Positions 33,100-45,775 of a stretch of 64,000 nt of DNA are shown piece after piece. Both the position numbers and the translations under genes were made by a program. The notes beneath the pieces are model-generated. The model did not search any database and was not told the DNA's origin. It saw nothing but the letters and a program-made list of their open reading frames with translations. Source of the DNA: Hydractinia symbiolongicarpus (taxonomy: Eukaryota > Cnidaria > Hydrozoa > Anthoathecata > Hydractiniidae). The first letter of the stretch is position 1. Each line of letters begins with the position of its first letter. The stretch lies in assembly GCF_029227915.1 (NCBI RefSeq), contig NC_079878.1:12584001-12648000 (forward strand), in the 5' to 3' direction.

Positions 33100-36000
33100 T
33101 TAAAATATATCTGGAGATTCGGTAAAGTTATTTTCCAATTTGGCTTCCCAGTACCCTCCTTTGTAAACATGTGATACGACACCCGTATCTTCATCCTTGT
33201 GCAGCGTGAACCAGCTAAAAACATTGAAAGTGGAGTTAACTATATATATGAAAGACGCAGATGACTATTTTAAGCCTTTCGCGATGACAAAAAATCAAAA
33301 AGTTGGCTAAATAGTATTTTACACGTCCTTTTATATTCGCGAATGGAAAAATAAACAACTGAATTTAACTTTAAAAAAATTGGAGATGGCTTAAGAGCCC
33401 ATGAGCTTTTTGCGCTATACCAGAAAAAGAAATAAAATAGAAACAAGCCTTAAATTGAAATTAGTAAATTAAACACAAGTTTAACTGACCGTGGCCTCCA
33501 AATCTCTTTGTTCTGTTCCCGTTTTTTTCTACCTGCGCGCTGTTTTTCTTCTAAACGATATTTTTCATCGCTAGCTTCATCAACCTGCAACAAAATAAAT
33601 ATATCACAGCTCGTACTACAGCTTTAACCTTGGAGGAAAGAATACGCATTTCTTCTTCCAAGCTTTAACGAAAAGACAAGAGCTTCAGCACTTTTAAGAA
33701 CCAAAATCATGCTGAAATTAACATTTATAATGTCATTGCTCATCACTGAGTCTCATATCGCGCAGGTCTGAACACTAGGATAAATATTGCAAATTTTTCA
33801 TAGACAGTTTATACTAAAGACCTAATTGACATGTGAGTGCCTTGTACGTCCTTTAAATCCTTAAAACCACGTGACCTGCCTAGGTCATACATACGAAAAT
33901 AAATTCAAGTATACAGGGTAGGTGCAATTGGTACATTTACTGAAGCTAGTACCATGCTCCTTCAGTGTGATATCATAGTCTACGAATATATTAAATTTTT
34001 AAAAAGGGTGTCCTTTAAAAACAGTTGCACGAAATTTGAAGCGACGTGACTTTATGTTTTCCATCACACCTACGCTACAACAACAGCTTTCGGATCACAT
34101 AATATAGATCTAATCAAGATACTTACAAAACCTTCTTCTAGAAGTCTTTGGTCTGGACGAAATCTGGAATCTGTTGGACATTTTATATCTGGAAAAATAA
34201 GACAAAAAAATAATAAGTATCTTTCTGCATAAAGAAAAAACCCACATTTGTCCGTAGGAAATACCCAGTACAAAGTGCTTCAGATGTGAAGCCTACTCAA
34301 TCATATATTCGCTAAAACAATCGGTAAAAAAAGGTTAGTAAAATATTTTTAAACCTAAATTTAGTCACTTTTTACGGACTAATTTTTAAGAATGATGTAA
34401 ACCGAAAATACTAACCTTTTTATCCCCGATTGAGCATTTTGTTTTTAATGCATCGAAAAAGAAGGAAAGGCAAATAACAGTAAAACTTTGTCATCACGAA
34501 TGGTTGGTTCGTAAAAAATATTAAGGGGTCTACGAAACGGCTGTTGGTTTTCGACTTACAGGAAAGTCGAGCTAATGGCGGTGGAAAAGTTTATAACCAC
34601 GGAGGACAAACAACAACTTAAATTATCTTAAATATCATATAACATGTTGTCTAGACGTCAACGTGGTTCTAAATTGTGTATACTTTCTTGCACCTTGACC
34701 TTTTGAGTGGTTTGTTTATCACAAACCATTATTCGGTAAATGCGAATGATTGAGCTTATTGAACCGTTTTGTAGTCCCTTTAATTTTATTATCAGTAAAT
34801 AATTGACAAAAATGTAGTCATTTTTAACCGACTTTTTTACCCATAAGGTATACGCTTTTCAATTAATATTATATTTTGGCTCCTTTTAGTCGAACACAAA
34901 AAGGCCTTAATTTTCACAATGCGGCCTGTGAAAGATAAAATGTATAGCGTGGGATGTTGTCTATAAGAGTTTGACCACAAATATTTGTTAAATAAGACTG
35001 AGTGTACTGATATATTTATTTGACGCATGTTCAAATGGTTGTGAAAAAACTACGACAAAACTACAACAGACAATTCTCAACCGTAAAACAAACTTCGTAC
35101 CATCAATCTTTTCATTAAGATGGATTGCAAATGATGTAAGACCAAACATTCTAAAGGAAAACGAAAAGATTATCTAAAGTGTACAAAAAAATTGCACAGG
35201 AAATGCAACGCATAGATAAAGATAGTGATGACTTCGTTAGGTTAATTATTTAAAAAAAAAATTTGCATATACTCGGATCAAAGCTAGCTACGCACAACCA
35301 CAAGAAGGAACTTTACTTAGCAACAACTAATCATAAAACTATCAAAATTCTCTCTTACTTTTGACTATCTTCTGGTTTTGCCATTGCTTCCCACATGTGC
35401 AGCGATTCCCTTCCAGTACCTGAGTAAGAAACCAGAATCTCGTAAATCACTGAAAGCAGTGCTTATGATTCGTACCTGCTCGTTAAAACCGTAAATACTA
35501 TCGAAAAGCTAGAGCACTTTAAAAAAAAAAGAATATCACCAAAGAATCAGAATTTGAGACCTATCTGATACCTCATATGCGTAATATAAGTCTCGCGTAC
35601 CTTCAACAGCCTCAGCGTGTAAGTTTTCCATCCAACCTCCTTCTAGGTGATATTGTACTTCTCCGTTTTTATCAGAAACAGAGCCTGCAAGCAAAAAAAA
35701 AACACAGTGATTTTAAAAAAACTTGATCTTATGTTAAGAAATAGGGGTCATAGGAAAATACGATAAGTAAAAAACAGACTCACCTGACAGTTTCAAAAAA
35801 TCCTTCGAAACTTTTTTATGCGGTCGAAAGTGTATTACAGCTGTTTCTTTCGTCTGTTTGCTCGTAATTTCGACAGAACCATCCTACATGTGAAAGAAAA
35901 AACGTGATTCAGTGATTTGGGGGGATAAAATTTCGTAGTATCGCAAGACACATTTGCAAAATTTTAAAAATTTCATAGAATAATATATATACATACATGA

Positions 36001-38811
36001 TCAACCCAAAGGGTTCCAAACACAATGTTGTGAATAGTTGTACTTGGTTTCTTCCACGAGTAGTGTACATTGTCTGATTTCATCTTTAAATGGACATTAC
36101 CAGTAGGACATACCTTCACATACTGTAGATAAAATAGAGAAATGCTTAGCTACCAAAATCTGCTTGCATGGGGAAAGAAACACACCTCGCACAGAAAAGA
36201 CCACGCCGAAAACTATAACACAATATTGACTTACCATCCCTCGAAATTTTGTATCTAATTTGTATTCTTGCCAGAACACCCATTTATCAGACTCGACATG
36301 AATCACACTAATTGGTGGATGATGAGACACCTGCAATCAGTTAAAAACGATATGCTTTGGAAATTTGAACTAACAATTCTATTTCATTTATATACAAAGA
36401 GCTTGAAGTGAGAAACATCTAAGTGTGTACCCATCAGCTGATTCAAACACGAACATTTTAAAATACGTTCGAATAATAAGCATTTTCAAATTAAGCAGTA
36501 AAAAATAGAGAAAGCAGCAAGAAATTTGTTCCTCATGAAAAATACTTGGACTAGTAGATGTGCACTGTATTTCAAAATCTATACAAAAATATTTCAGATA
36601 TTTCATCACGTATACACAAACCTGTTCAGCGATGACTGAATAATTATGCTCTTTGTGATGGAATTCGAAAGTTTCACCCAACAAAGGGTTAAATGGTTTC
36701 CAGAACCTAAACACAATAATAACAGTGTCTTCACTATGAATGAGGTAAAATTCATGCACTTTCTCTAGTACTGTGCTTCAAGTACTTTCATTAAATTCTA
36801 ACTCTTTTAGAAACCTTAAGATAATACCTACTGCAAAACTTGAATCCGGTAATTAAACAATTCAAGTTAGGAAATAAACCTGTACACTGTCTAAGCTTCT
36901 TCAGAAACATAGTTGTAAATCCAGGATAAAGTATTGCAAACTCTTACCTTCCAGGTACATTTGCATAATTGGATGAAGCAAAAGCAGCAATATAAGCCAG
37001 TCTTTCTACAGTGCATGTGCAATCTAAAATGCAGGTTTGATTTTACAGGGAGAATTTTAAAGATATTTATAAAATTAAACTTAGACTGCAGACACACCTA
37101 ATAATATCTGTTACCATTTCGGTGAAAGTTCTGTGAAGTAAAAACAGGAATTTTAGTAAATTAAGAAATTACGTACCTGCTGCTTTATTCAGCAAGTCAG
37201 CATATTCAACGTCTTCGGTTAACCTCTAAACATAAGAATAACCTGTAGGTTTGACAAATGTCTCATGAGACTAACATAGAGAAAATAATGTATTTTTTGT
37301 CAACAAAATAATTTACACAATTTAACTATGTATGGATAAAGCTTTCTAATTCACATTTGGCACTCAGCAATTGCGCACATGTTAACAGAGCAAGCAGGTG
37401 GCCAATTTCATGTTGGTAATATTTTGCGAACATGAAAGAAAATGAATTGTCTGATAATGGAATCTATAAAAACTGGAAATAAAGCAATCTTAAACAAAAA
37501 ACATCAACAACAGACAAGTGGTAATTAAACAGTATCTGTGTAAAATATTTATGCACTCAGCACTTTTTTCTCAGGTTGATTTTTATGGGACTTTTGTTCT
37601 ATAATTATTATAACATACTTGCAAGAAAGATATTGGTTCATTAAAACACACTGGCATGGGAACCTTGGTTAAATCTTTTCCAATCGTAGTTCGCAGGAAC
37701 CTATGAATAAAAATAGTATATTAAGAAATTACATTAAAATATAAAGATAATGTTGGCTGATTAGCCAAGCCAAAAACCTGCTTACCAAAGCTAAAATAAC
37801 ATGTGTATATGTTTACATAAAACCCAAGATCAGTGTGTTATTGAGCTGGCTTTAAAAAATGCTTTTGTCACGAAATGTCTGTACACAATGCCTTTTGTTT
37901 AAAATTTCTCAAGAGGGGCCTTGAAATTTGAATTTTTGAAAGTTTCCTACTTTCAGATGACGAAAATAGTTCCACATAAAAAAAACAGAACAAAAATAAC
38001 ATCATCCTTTAAAATTAAAATAAAAAAAGACATACGCAATTAAACTGAAATTGTATTTATCTCTAGTTGATGGTAAAACTTTCCGCCATTCCTTAGGAAA
38101 GTTTATTCCCCTTTTCTTCAGTAACTGCAAATCATCTGTTTTTCCAAAATCATCAAATAAATCAACCATATCAGTTTTCTATACAAGCAGTAAACACAAT
38201 CAACAACCTTACTTTAACTATTTTAATTAAGAAATTGAATCAAGACAGGGTGTGCATATTATCATTGTTTCCTTTATTTTAATTGTTCTAATTTTAAAAC
38301 TTTCCAGGGAAATGTTTTCTGTCACTACCCTCTAGTTTCTTTCCTTCAAGTACATGTCATTGTTCGCTATATGAAATGCCACAAGGCAAACTGAATGACG
38401 AATATAATTACGATTTCACTGCAAAAAGATTTTTTATTTTACAAACATAACTGGCAAAAATAAAAAATACTGTTTCGCTCTGTTTAATTAGAAATATGCA
38501 AATTATATATTGATGAAAAAGTATTTTTCTACTTCTCTACAATGTAAATTTTTAAAATCAAAAACAAAACAAAATCTGGACTCCTAGATTTATTCCATCC
38601 TTAATTTTGCAATGGGAATGTAAAAATCTGCTTTCATATTATTCCCTTAATCAAAGTTATTAAAACTAAATATAAAAATAAACTGTGAAGTTTCTACAAG
38701 TGCGAGCATTTCTTATTTTTAAAAAATATAATATATACATAACAAAAAATCAATACAAAAGAATGAAACAAACATTTGGCTCACCTCTTTTGAATTAGAA
38801 TCTTTCTTCAT
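33100..38811 (-). CDS. Oxysterol-binding-protein-related protein (ORP), ORD-only, 15 exons
   Basis: Coding exons: 38785-38811, 38036-38178, 37619-37700, 37177-37225, 36948-37023, 36622-36706, 36235-36330, 35997-36122, 35784-35883, 35601-35684, 35359-35419, 35101-35150, 34127-34188, 33490-33584 and 33100-33214. All have GT-AG borders and phases agree, giving 1,251 nt and 416 residues. The lipid-binding ORD is complete: KPFNPLLGET (129-138), the family signature EQVSHHPP (153-160, split by an intron), PTDSR-RPDQR (331-341), LEEKQRA and C-terminal SPDIF. ORPs move sterols or phosphoinositides between membranes at contact sites. No PH domain or FFAT motif is visible, so this is a short, ORD-only form. 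The sequence looks closest to the OSBP branch (KDLTKVPMPVCFNEPISFLQR), which is inference. Additional upstream exons cannot be excluded. Confidence 0.94.
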
Positions 38812-41800
38812 TTTTTATATTATGCTGAAAATCTTACTTTTAATTTTGTATATATTTTTATTCTTTCCCTGAAAGAACAGAATAATAATAACGATATCAA
38901 AGACCACAGCAGCTAACCACGTGAAGAAAGTCCAAAGTCAATTAATTCTCTTGAAAAAAATAACTTTCTGTTTAACCTTTGGTGTTTTGATTTATGACGC
39001 TTAATGTCTATTTTTTATAATGTTTTCTTTATAAATTCTCATAAGACTAAAAAGCTTCAACAACATTGTGTGTATATACTTTATATAAAACTTTTCAATA
39101 AAACATTAACAAATAAAAACATTAACAGTGATGTGCTAGAGATTCAAAAGAAAGTAAAATCTATTTTAAGTGTTCATTTGATCCGTAGCTTAAAAAAACG
39201 TGTACAGTTGCAGACATAAATATACAGACATACTGTGTTAATACATATTTAAACAAGGAAGTGAAAAAATCTTCACTACACGGTTTGTCTTCATAACTTT
39301 AATATTCCATTACACGGTAATAAAAGTTTCAAACGATATCATGGTCTTCTCCAACAAAGCAACAAAAAACAAAGGCTTCATAAAAAAACTAACATACAAA
39401 GAAAATAGTCAACAAAACAAATAAATCACAAAATATTAACACATGAACACATAAAATAACATTAAATATGAAATTTCACATTTATCTCAAATAACAAAAT
39501 TTTTACACACCTTTCTATGTCTGAAAAATTAAAAATTTCATGCAAAGCTTAAAATCTTTCCCATCATATGTATGTATGAATTTATTCTAACTTGTTATAA
39601 CATTTTCACACAAAGCATGAACACAATAGTAATCAAAAATTCTTAAAACAATAAAGGAAGTTTAAAATTAAAGAAATGGTTTACTTAATCAATACAGATC
39701 AAAAGATTGCATATGAATCATTTATTTCCTTAAATGTCTTAAAAGTGCTTAGATAGCAGAAATAATAGATTGTAATTACAAGACAACTAACATTTTTCAT
39801 AATAGGTATGAACACACATGTGATAAAGGTTAGAAAGAACTAATTTGTCACCAAGACAGTTTTGTCGAAATATACATCAAAACACAAAACACGTTTGCCT
39901 TTAGTAAATTATTGTTTATGTTTTTTCTTGAAAAAAGTTAAGCAAAAGCTAAAAGACAATAAATTCCCAAATAGATTTAGAATTTTATTCTTAAAACAGC
40001 TTGGGGTAATTTTAAAAATTAATATTTTCATTTAATCTTTTTTTATTTTGATTAAATAAACATCAACCTTTAAAATACCAAACCAGAATTGAATATAGCT
40101 CCATATGTAGCAGATCACAAGATCACAAGATGGCAATAGCTTAAGTTCTGTGAATACCTGCATCAAAATTAAGAAGAAATATTTAAATGAAAACATCAAA
40201 AATATGAAAAAACTTGTGGAAATTCTTTGAATGAATTTACAACAAACATACCTTTTATTTTGTGCCATAAATTGAAAATGCTATATTACCAATGAACTTT
40301 CAAAAGCAGAATGTTTTTTTAAAAAGCGCGTATAATTACAATTTTATTATCTAATTAAATTTCCTCTGGAAATTCCATTTGATTATGGAGACAATATGTT
40401 TTGGACAAGTATGCTTATTCTAGGGTACGTTTCCACAGTTGTAGCTCTGTATGGTATGACTGTGTAGTGACAGACTGAACAGAGTGGTAATACTTTTTAA
40501 GATGTATTTTGATGATGTCATTAATATTGCATCCATATGCCAAAATAAATTCTTTGTGTAAATTTTAACATTATTTATAGGATCACATACTGCAGTGTAA
40601 AAATTCTCTAACCTATCGGCTCGGAAAGAAATGTGTCTATCAAGCTTTTGACGATTTGCCTTAAAATTCCTCCATAACTTGCTTGCAAAAAGAAACATTC
40701 TTTGAATAATGTACTTATCAAAAATGATACTGTGTTAGTTTTCACAGCCATGAATAACATTTCTCCTGATTAGATGAGCTTAAAATTTGTTTGTGACTAA
40801 ACAGATTTTGGCAAAAAAGCTTTCCCATTCATAACTGCTTTCTTTTAAGAATTTTGTCTGTAATCTTCTAATAGTAATCACTTTTTCCAGTTCTTTTTTT
40901 AACTTCCACAGAATATGCTCAGAATATGCTGAATAAAATATGCTTACAAATTAGAATAAAATGCAAACAAGCACATAAGAAGGTTCTTGCGTTGAAGATG
41001 ACAAGTTAACTCAGACAACCACAGAAACATTATATACAGTCTATTTTTTAGCATTTCCTTGCTTTGTTTGTTTAGAATGTGTTTGTTTAATCCTTGAAAA
41101 ATTACTAAAAATTAGAATTTACTGAGCAGGAAGTCCAATCGACACTGTCATGATATCACTTACTGTGATACCACTTTGGGCTTAAATAGCTTGAGACCCC
41201 AGGCTAACAAATTTCAAAAAATTACACAGTTCTATTCACAATATTAAACAATTAAAGCCAAACTTAAAGTCCTTGAAAACTACTTTAATGTAACACAAAA
41301 CCATGTCTGTGTGTATGTGACTTTGGTAAACTGGATTTCCTTTAAAAACACCTATCACAGTTTTGTGATTTACTAAACTTAGACAACTTTACAAAGCTTA
41401 ACGTCAACGGTAATATAGTGAAACCATTAAATTGCATTTATAAGTTTGAGGCTAACTTGCTGTCAACTCCTGCATGAGCCACCTGGGACCAAAAGTCAAT
41501 TTTTCAAAACTAGGCCAACTCGATTTTAAAATCGACTGGATGACAATGTCATAAAAAAGATTTAGAAATTATGCATTTATAATAATTTTGGTATGGAGGG
41601 CAACAAGAAGACAATATATACAGTTGATATTAGTTGCCTGATGTTACATCTACTATGTAATCTCAGCCCGTTATTGGGACGCTAATAGAAGATGGCAAGA
41701 AAAGTGAAATCATATAATTTAGACATTAAAATAACATGAATAGTTACGCTAGCTAATGCATTTGAAATTGTTATAACACCGTTACCTTGCAGCTAAAAAT

Positions 41801-42789
41801 TTTAAAACGTAGGTTATGGCAAACACTCAATAAATTTATGTCTATAGCTAAAAATTTTTAGCACGTACATTTAAGTACTAGAAGTGGGAATATCAGAGAA
41901 TAAGAATAAATAAATTGTGGCGTGGTGTAATGTTGTGATTGTGATATATGGTTGAGAGACCTTGCAGAAATTTTTTTTAGATCAAAACAAGACCTGTATT
42001 CATCGACTAGCATCATTAATTTAATTGTGTATATGTTCTGTTGTAAAAAAAATGGTATCATTGTTGCGGTATATAACAGTGGTTTTTGTCTAGAACAAAT
42101 ATATGCATGAATATGGATATGTGCAATATACACACAGACCAAAAAATATAAATAACATTACCAATGATAGAAGAAGTCCATTAAATGGAGCTAAATGAAC
42201 ATTTAGCTCATGTTAATTGCGGTGACTGCAGTAATGTCTTGGTTGCCTTGTACTTACTAATGTTCTTAGGATCATCTTATAAAGGAAGCTTTACTTGAAA
42301 CAATATTGGCCAATACAGAATAGGAGACTTGCCTTGCCTACCTGATTTAAGATGCCTCACTTATTAGGACAGGCCTATAAATACCTGTACACATAGTTTC
42401 AGAATTGGTGGGGCGTCATCAGCCACGTCCTGTAGTATACCAGATTCAGCAATTAATATTATAGGACAGATGGTCCAGTAGTTTTTGCCATTGATATATA
42501 CATCTCCCAGACAGAGTTTTTAAGAATTGGTGTTTAAACATGACTACCCTAAAAGACGTGCCCAAGTTGTGGGATATACGTTTTGTATAACATTTATAAC
42601 AATTAACATTGTGTAGTTGTGTTGCTCTAATGTGCATATCATTGTGGATTATATGGAAACATAGTTTTTCTCACCAAAATACTTAGATTTTCCTGTGTTA
42701 TGCCTGTGCCAAATTTGGGGATGATTTCGGGATGCCAGTCTTCCTAAGTCAGCCAAAAATTTGGACAGATATGCGTGTGTGGCCTGTTG
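38812..42789. other. Intergenic stretch upstream of the ORP gene
   Basis: About 4 kb of AT-rich DNA with no exon, RNA gene or transposon end that I can support. Its right end should include the 5' UTR and promoter of the ORP gene at low coordinates. Short frames (for example 40420-40698 minus) have no recognisable domain. Confidence 0.5.
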
Positions 42790-42840
42790 ATTATATCATT
42801 ACTTGATATTATTACAGTATGCTATTATTAATTTATAATA

Positions 42841-43407
42841 CTAGTCGATAAGGCCCGTGGAAAAATCCACTTAGGCAGGATAACAGAGAAAAACAACCGT
42901 CATTTAAATTTTGATGACGTCAGCAGAGACATGTCAGAACACAACATTTTTTTTTAGAAATGTGTATGCCTGTTGCCTTTATCGTATAGATCTTGAAACG
43001 CTGATCAAGAAAATATATAGGATCGTGTACTTGTGACAAACGGATGCAGAGATATTAGGGTTTAAAGGTTTTTTATGACATCATTAACCCGTCCATTCCG
43101 AAACGGATTTGGTGACCCGGGTTTGGAAAACTTACCCAAATTGGTCCCAGGTAGTCCCTAGTTAACCACGCAGGAGATGACGTCAGTTATTTCCACTCGT
43201 TTCCAAGTTATTTAGCCTTAAATTTAAAAGTGCAATGCAGTAGCTTCACTAATCTTATTATTCTTTCCTTTGACGTCAATATTGCTCTAACGTCAAAGTT
43301 TGCTAATTTACAAAACAAATTTATAAGCGATGTTTTATAGACTTAATCAAAGAAATTTTATCCACTTTGCAAAAGTCACACACAGAAGCTCCGTATTATT
43401 ATAGAGA
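42841..43407 (-). mobile_element. Non-autonomous Helitron, 567 bp
   Basis: Read on the minus strand it begins TCTCTATAATAATACGGAG after an A (complement of 43408) and ends with hairpin GTGGATTTTTCCAC, then GGGCCTTATCGA and CTAG before a T. Both termini match the 183-bp copy at 31826-32008, so they are one family. No Rep or helicase frame is visible. The flanks join to give the sequence found intact at about 9880-9912, which looks like an empty site. Confidence 0.8.
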
Positions 43408-43439
43408 TTATTATTATTTATATTAAAGAATAGAAGAAA

Positions 43440-43800
43440 ATAATGAGATGTGAGGAAGTAATGCTGTGGGAGATATTTACAATTGGAGTGCAGCCAAGAT
43501 GTACATGTCATTGTGAGTGTGTCATACCATTGAAGTGCATTATGATGAAATGATGATGAAATGCCATGGTAGACATTTCAGCTTGTCACACTATTGAAGT
43601 GCATTATGATGACGTGGGAGACACTCACAATGGAGTGCGGCCTAGATATACATGTCATTGTTAGTGTGTTATACTATTAAAGTGCGTTATAATGAAGAAA
43701 ATAATGAGATATGTCATGGGAAACACTCACAACGGAGTGCATCCAAAATGTACATGTCATTGTGAGTGTCTCATACCATTTAAGTGCATATGCTGGGGTT
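43440..43800 (+). repeat. Degenerate tandem repeat, three to four units of ~105-145 bp
   Basis: Units share GGGAgACACTCACAAtGGAGTGC, then TACATGTCATTGTGAGTGT and ATACCATTgAAGTGCATTATGATGA. Copies start near 43471, 43612 and 43718, with a partial one near 43566. Complementary CACTCACAA / TTGTGAGTG within each unit could form hairpins. Confidence 0.7.
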
Positions 43801-45389
43801 ATTACTGTTTCTGTATCTGCATAGGTATCTGTCCTGCCTGCTATTATTTAATCCTATTGCCTGGCATCCTGATCCATGCCTTAAATATAAAATTGTGTTC
43901 CAATGCAAAGGATGTTGTATAAATTTATTTCATAATACAATGTTCTCTACTACTATGATGTGTTTTTACTAAGGAACCCGGACAATTAATTAAAGTAATT
44001 AAAGTGAATGGAGCAATTTTACTATAAAACCTTTCAAAAACATATTCAACAAAGCATTTGCTACAATTGCTAGTTATTCTTTAAAATGAACGAAGACATT
44101 ACATTGCTTGTCTAAATATCGTAGCAATCTGACTAAATACTACATATATAGAATGCTTTTAACAGGTAGAATTGTAAAGTTTATATATAAAGTCAAGTGA
44201 ATAGCCAATGTTCTATGTGGTCCTTCTTTTCTTGACTGTCAGGATGCACACATTAGCTGCACACATTAGCTAGCTAACTAGCTATAAGGTTTAAGCTAGC
44301 TAGCTATACAACGCTATACAGAGCTTTTGTGAACTTTCAACCTCATCAAGAATTACAGTTATATTGCACCTTGCTACTGATTTTGATCATTCTTTTTAAA
44401 AATGACTAAAAGATGTCAATTTAGCTAGCTAGATCTGACAGTTTTGTTGTCAGTTCCATTCCTGTCCTGTCTGTCCTTTCTGAAAAGAAGAAATCAGTAA
44501 AGCATGACCCTTAACATGAAAGACATTTACATTTAACACATTTATACCTTTTGACACATCATAACCACTTTATATCATATTTACATGATTTAAGCTATAT
44601 TTTTTCATTTATAAATAAATAATATATAGCTAGCTAGCTAACTACTAGTTCCTGTTGGTTTGGTAGCACTGATTTTGATGACACAAAAATGACCCCCGCT
44701 GAATACCGCCCCGAAGTTACTGTGATAAAATTAGCGCCATTTTGAACTAGCGCCCCAATCTCGTTCCCACGCATCAGAGAAAACGGAAAAAAGCTCTGAG
44801 ATCTCTCAAGATGCACTCTCTGGTCTCTAGATGTCTTCTCTTAGGTAAACTTTGAAACCAAATGAAAGTTTCGTAGGCCCCAAACGACACAGTTTCAAAT
44901 AAAGGGGAAGTGGTGAAGGTGGGCTCAATTATTCATATTTTAACGGACTAACTCCAGCCTATTACAAAAATATTATGTCCCCCTGTAAGTATTAATTATT
45001 GTAAATTTTGGCACCCAGGGCATTCTTATTCCACTCTCTACTATTGAAGTTTTTGCCATTCGGTTGTTAAAAACTACAATTTTCCCCTGACACAAATTGC
45101 GCTAGAACAACAAATTTTGTAACAAGAGTCACGAAGAAAGAAAAAAGTACATATAAATGTTTCGCAAATAACGAAACCTCTACATTGGGGTTTTATTGCT
45201 AAATCAAACAAACTCGGGAAGAAAAAGAGAGATGATTGTTCTATGGATTTTTAAGACATCGACTGCAATCATATTAAAATATAAGTAAAATATAAGTTTA
45301 CAAATCTTTCTCCTCATCAAAAATAGGTTTTCATCAACCCACTCCTCGCAATCAGAATTATTTTCAATCCTTCGTCACATTCACATTCG
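43801..45389. other. Gene-free stretch with AGCT-rich clusters
   Basis: No gene supported. TAGCTAGCTA clusters occur at 44264-44310, 44423-44433 and 44627-44642. A GC-richer patch at 44690-44820 is probably part of an interspersed repeat. Confidence 0.45.
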
Positions 45390-45775
45390 CTTGCATATTT
45401 TGAGGCTTCTGGAATCACACCTGCATTTATGGTCTGTATCATTTTCCACCATCGGATCGATGTTGCTGAACGGATCAAGCCATGGTAACTTTGACAGACC
45501 TTGTCCAACTGCTGCCTTGATTCCAGACACCTCCAATTCTTTAAGCACACCTTTCCACTCTTGTCTTATGTCATGTCATTGTACGTTTTAATCAGCTATT
45601 TTGGGAGTAGCGGCTTTATGTTGAATAGCTTAGGTAATGTATTGTTTCCAGCTCCTTTATCCTCTTCCATGGCTAGGGTGATCTGGCTTGCATACCAATC
45701 AGTAAATTTTCTTTTTATAAGTTTCTTTACAGAACCATTTCATCCTTCCTGAACGTCATGGGGTTGGAAAAGGTA
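45390..45775 (-). pseudogene. pogo-like (DDE_1) transposase, C-terminal remnant
   Basis: On the minus strand, frames broken by stops show LFQPHDVQEG, KKLIKRKFTDWYASQI, LIKTYNDMT, SGKVCLKELEVSGIKAAV and DPFSNIDPM. This order (L-QPLD motif, F-x-x-WY, then a final G-x-x-x-SGI region) matches the C-terminal part of pogo/Tigger-type DDE_1 transposases. There are at least three in-frame stops and no upstream domains were found, so this is a dead fragment. Confidence 0.55.

Noticed and set aside
36388-36759. 123-codon minus-strand frame as a separate gene
   Set aside because: Its meaningful part is the ORP exon 36622-36706. The rest is intron read-through.
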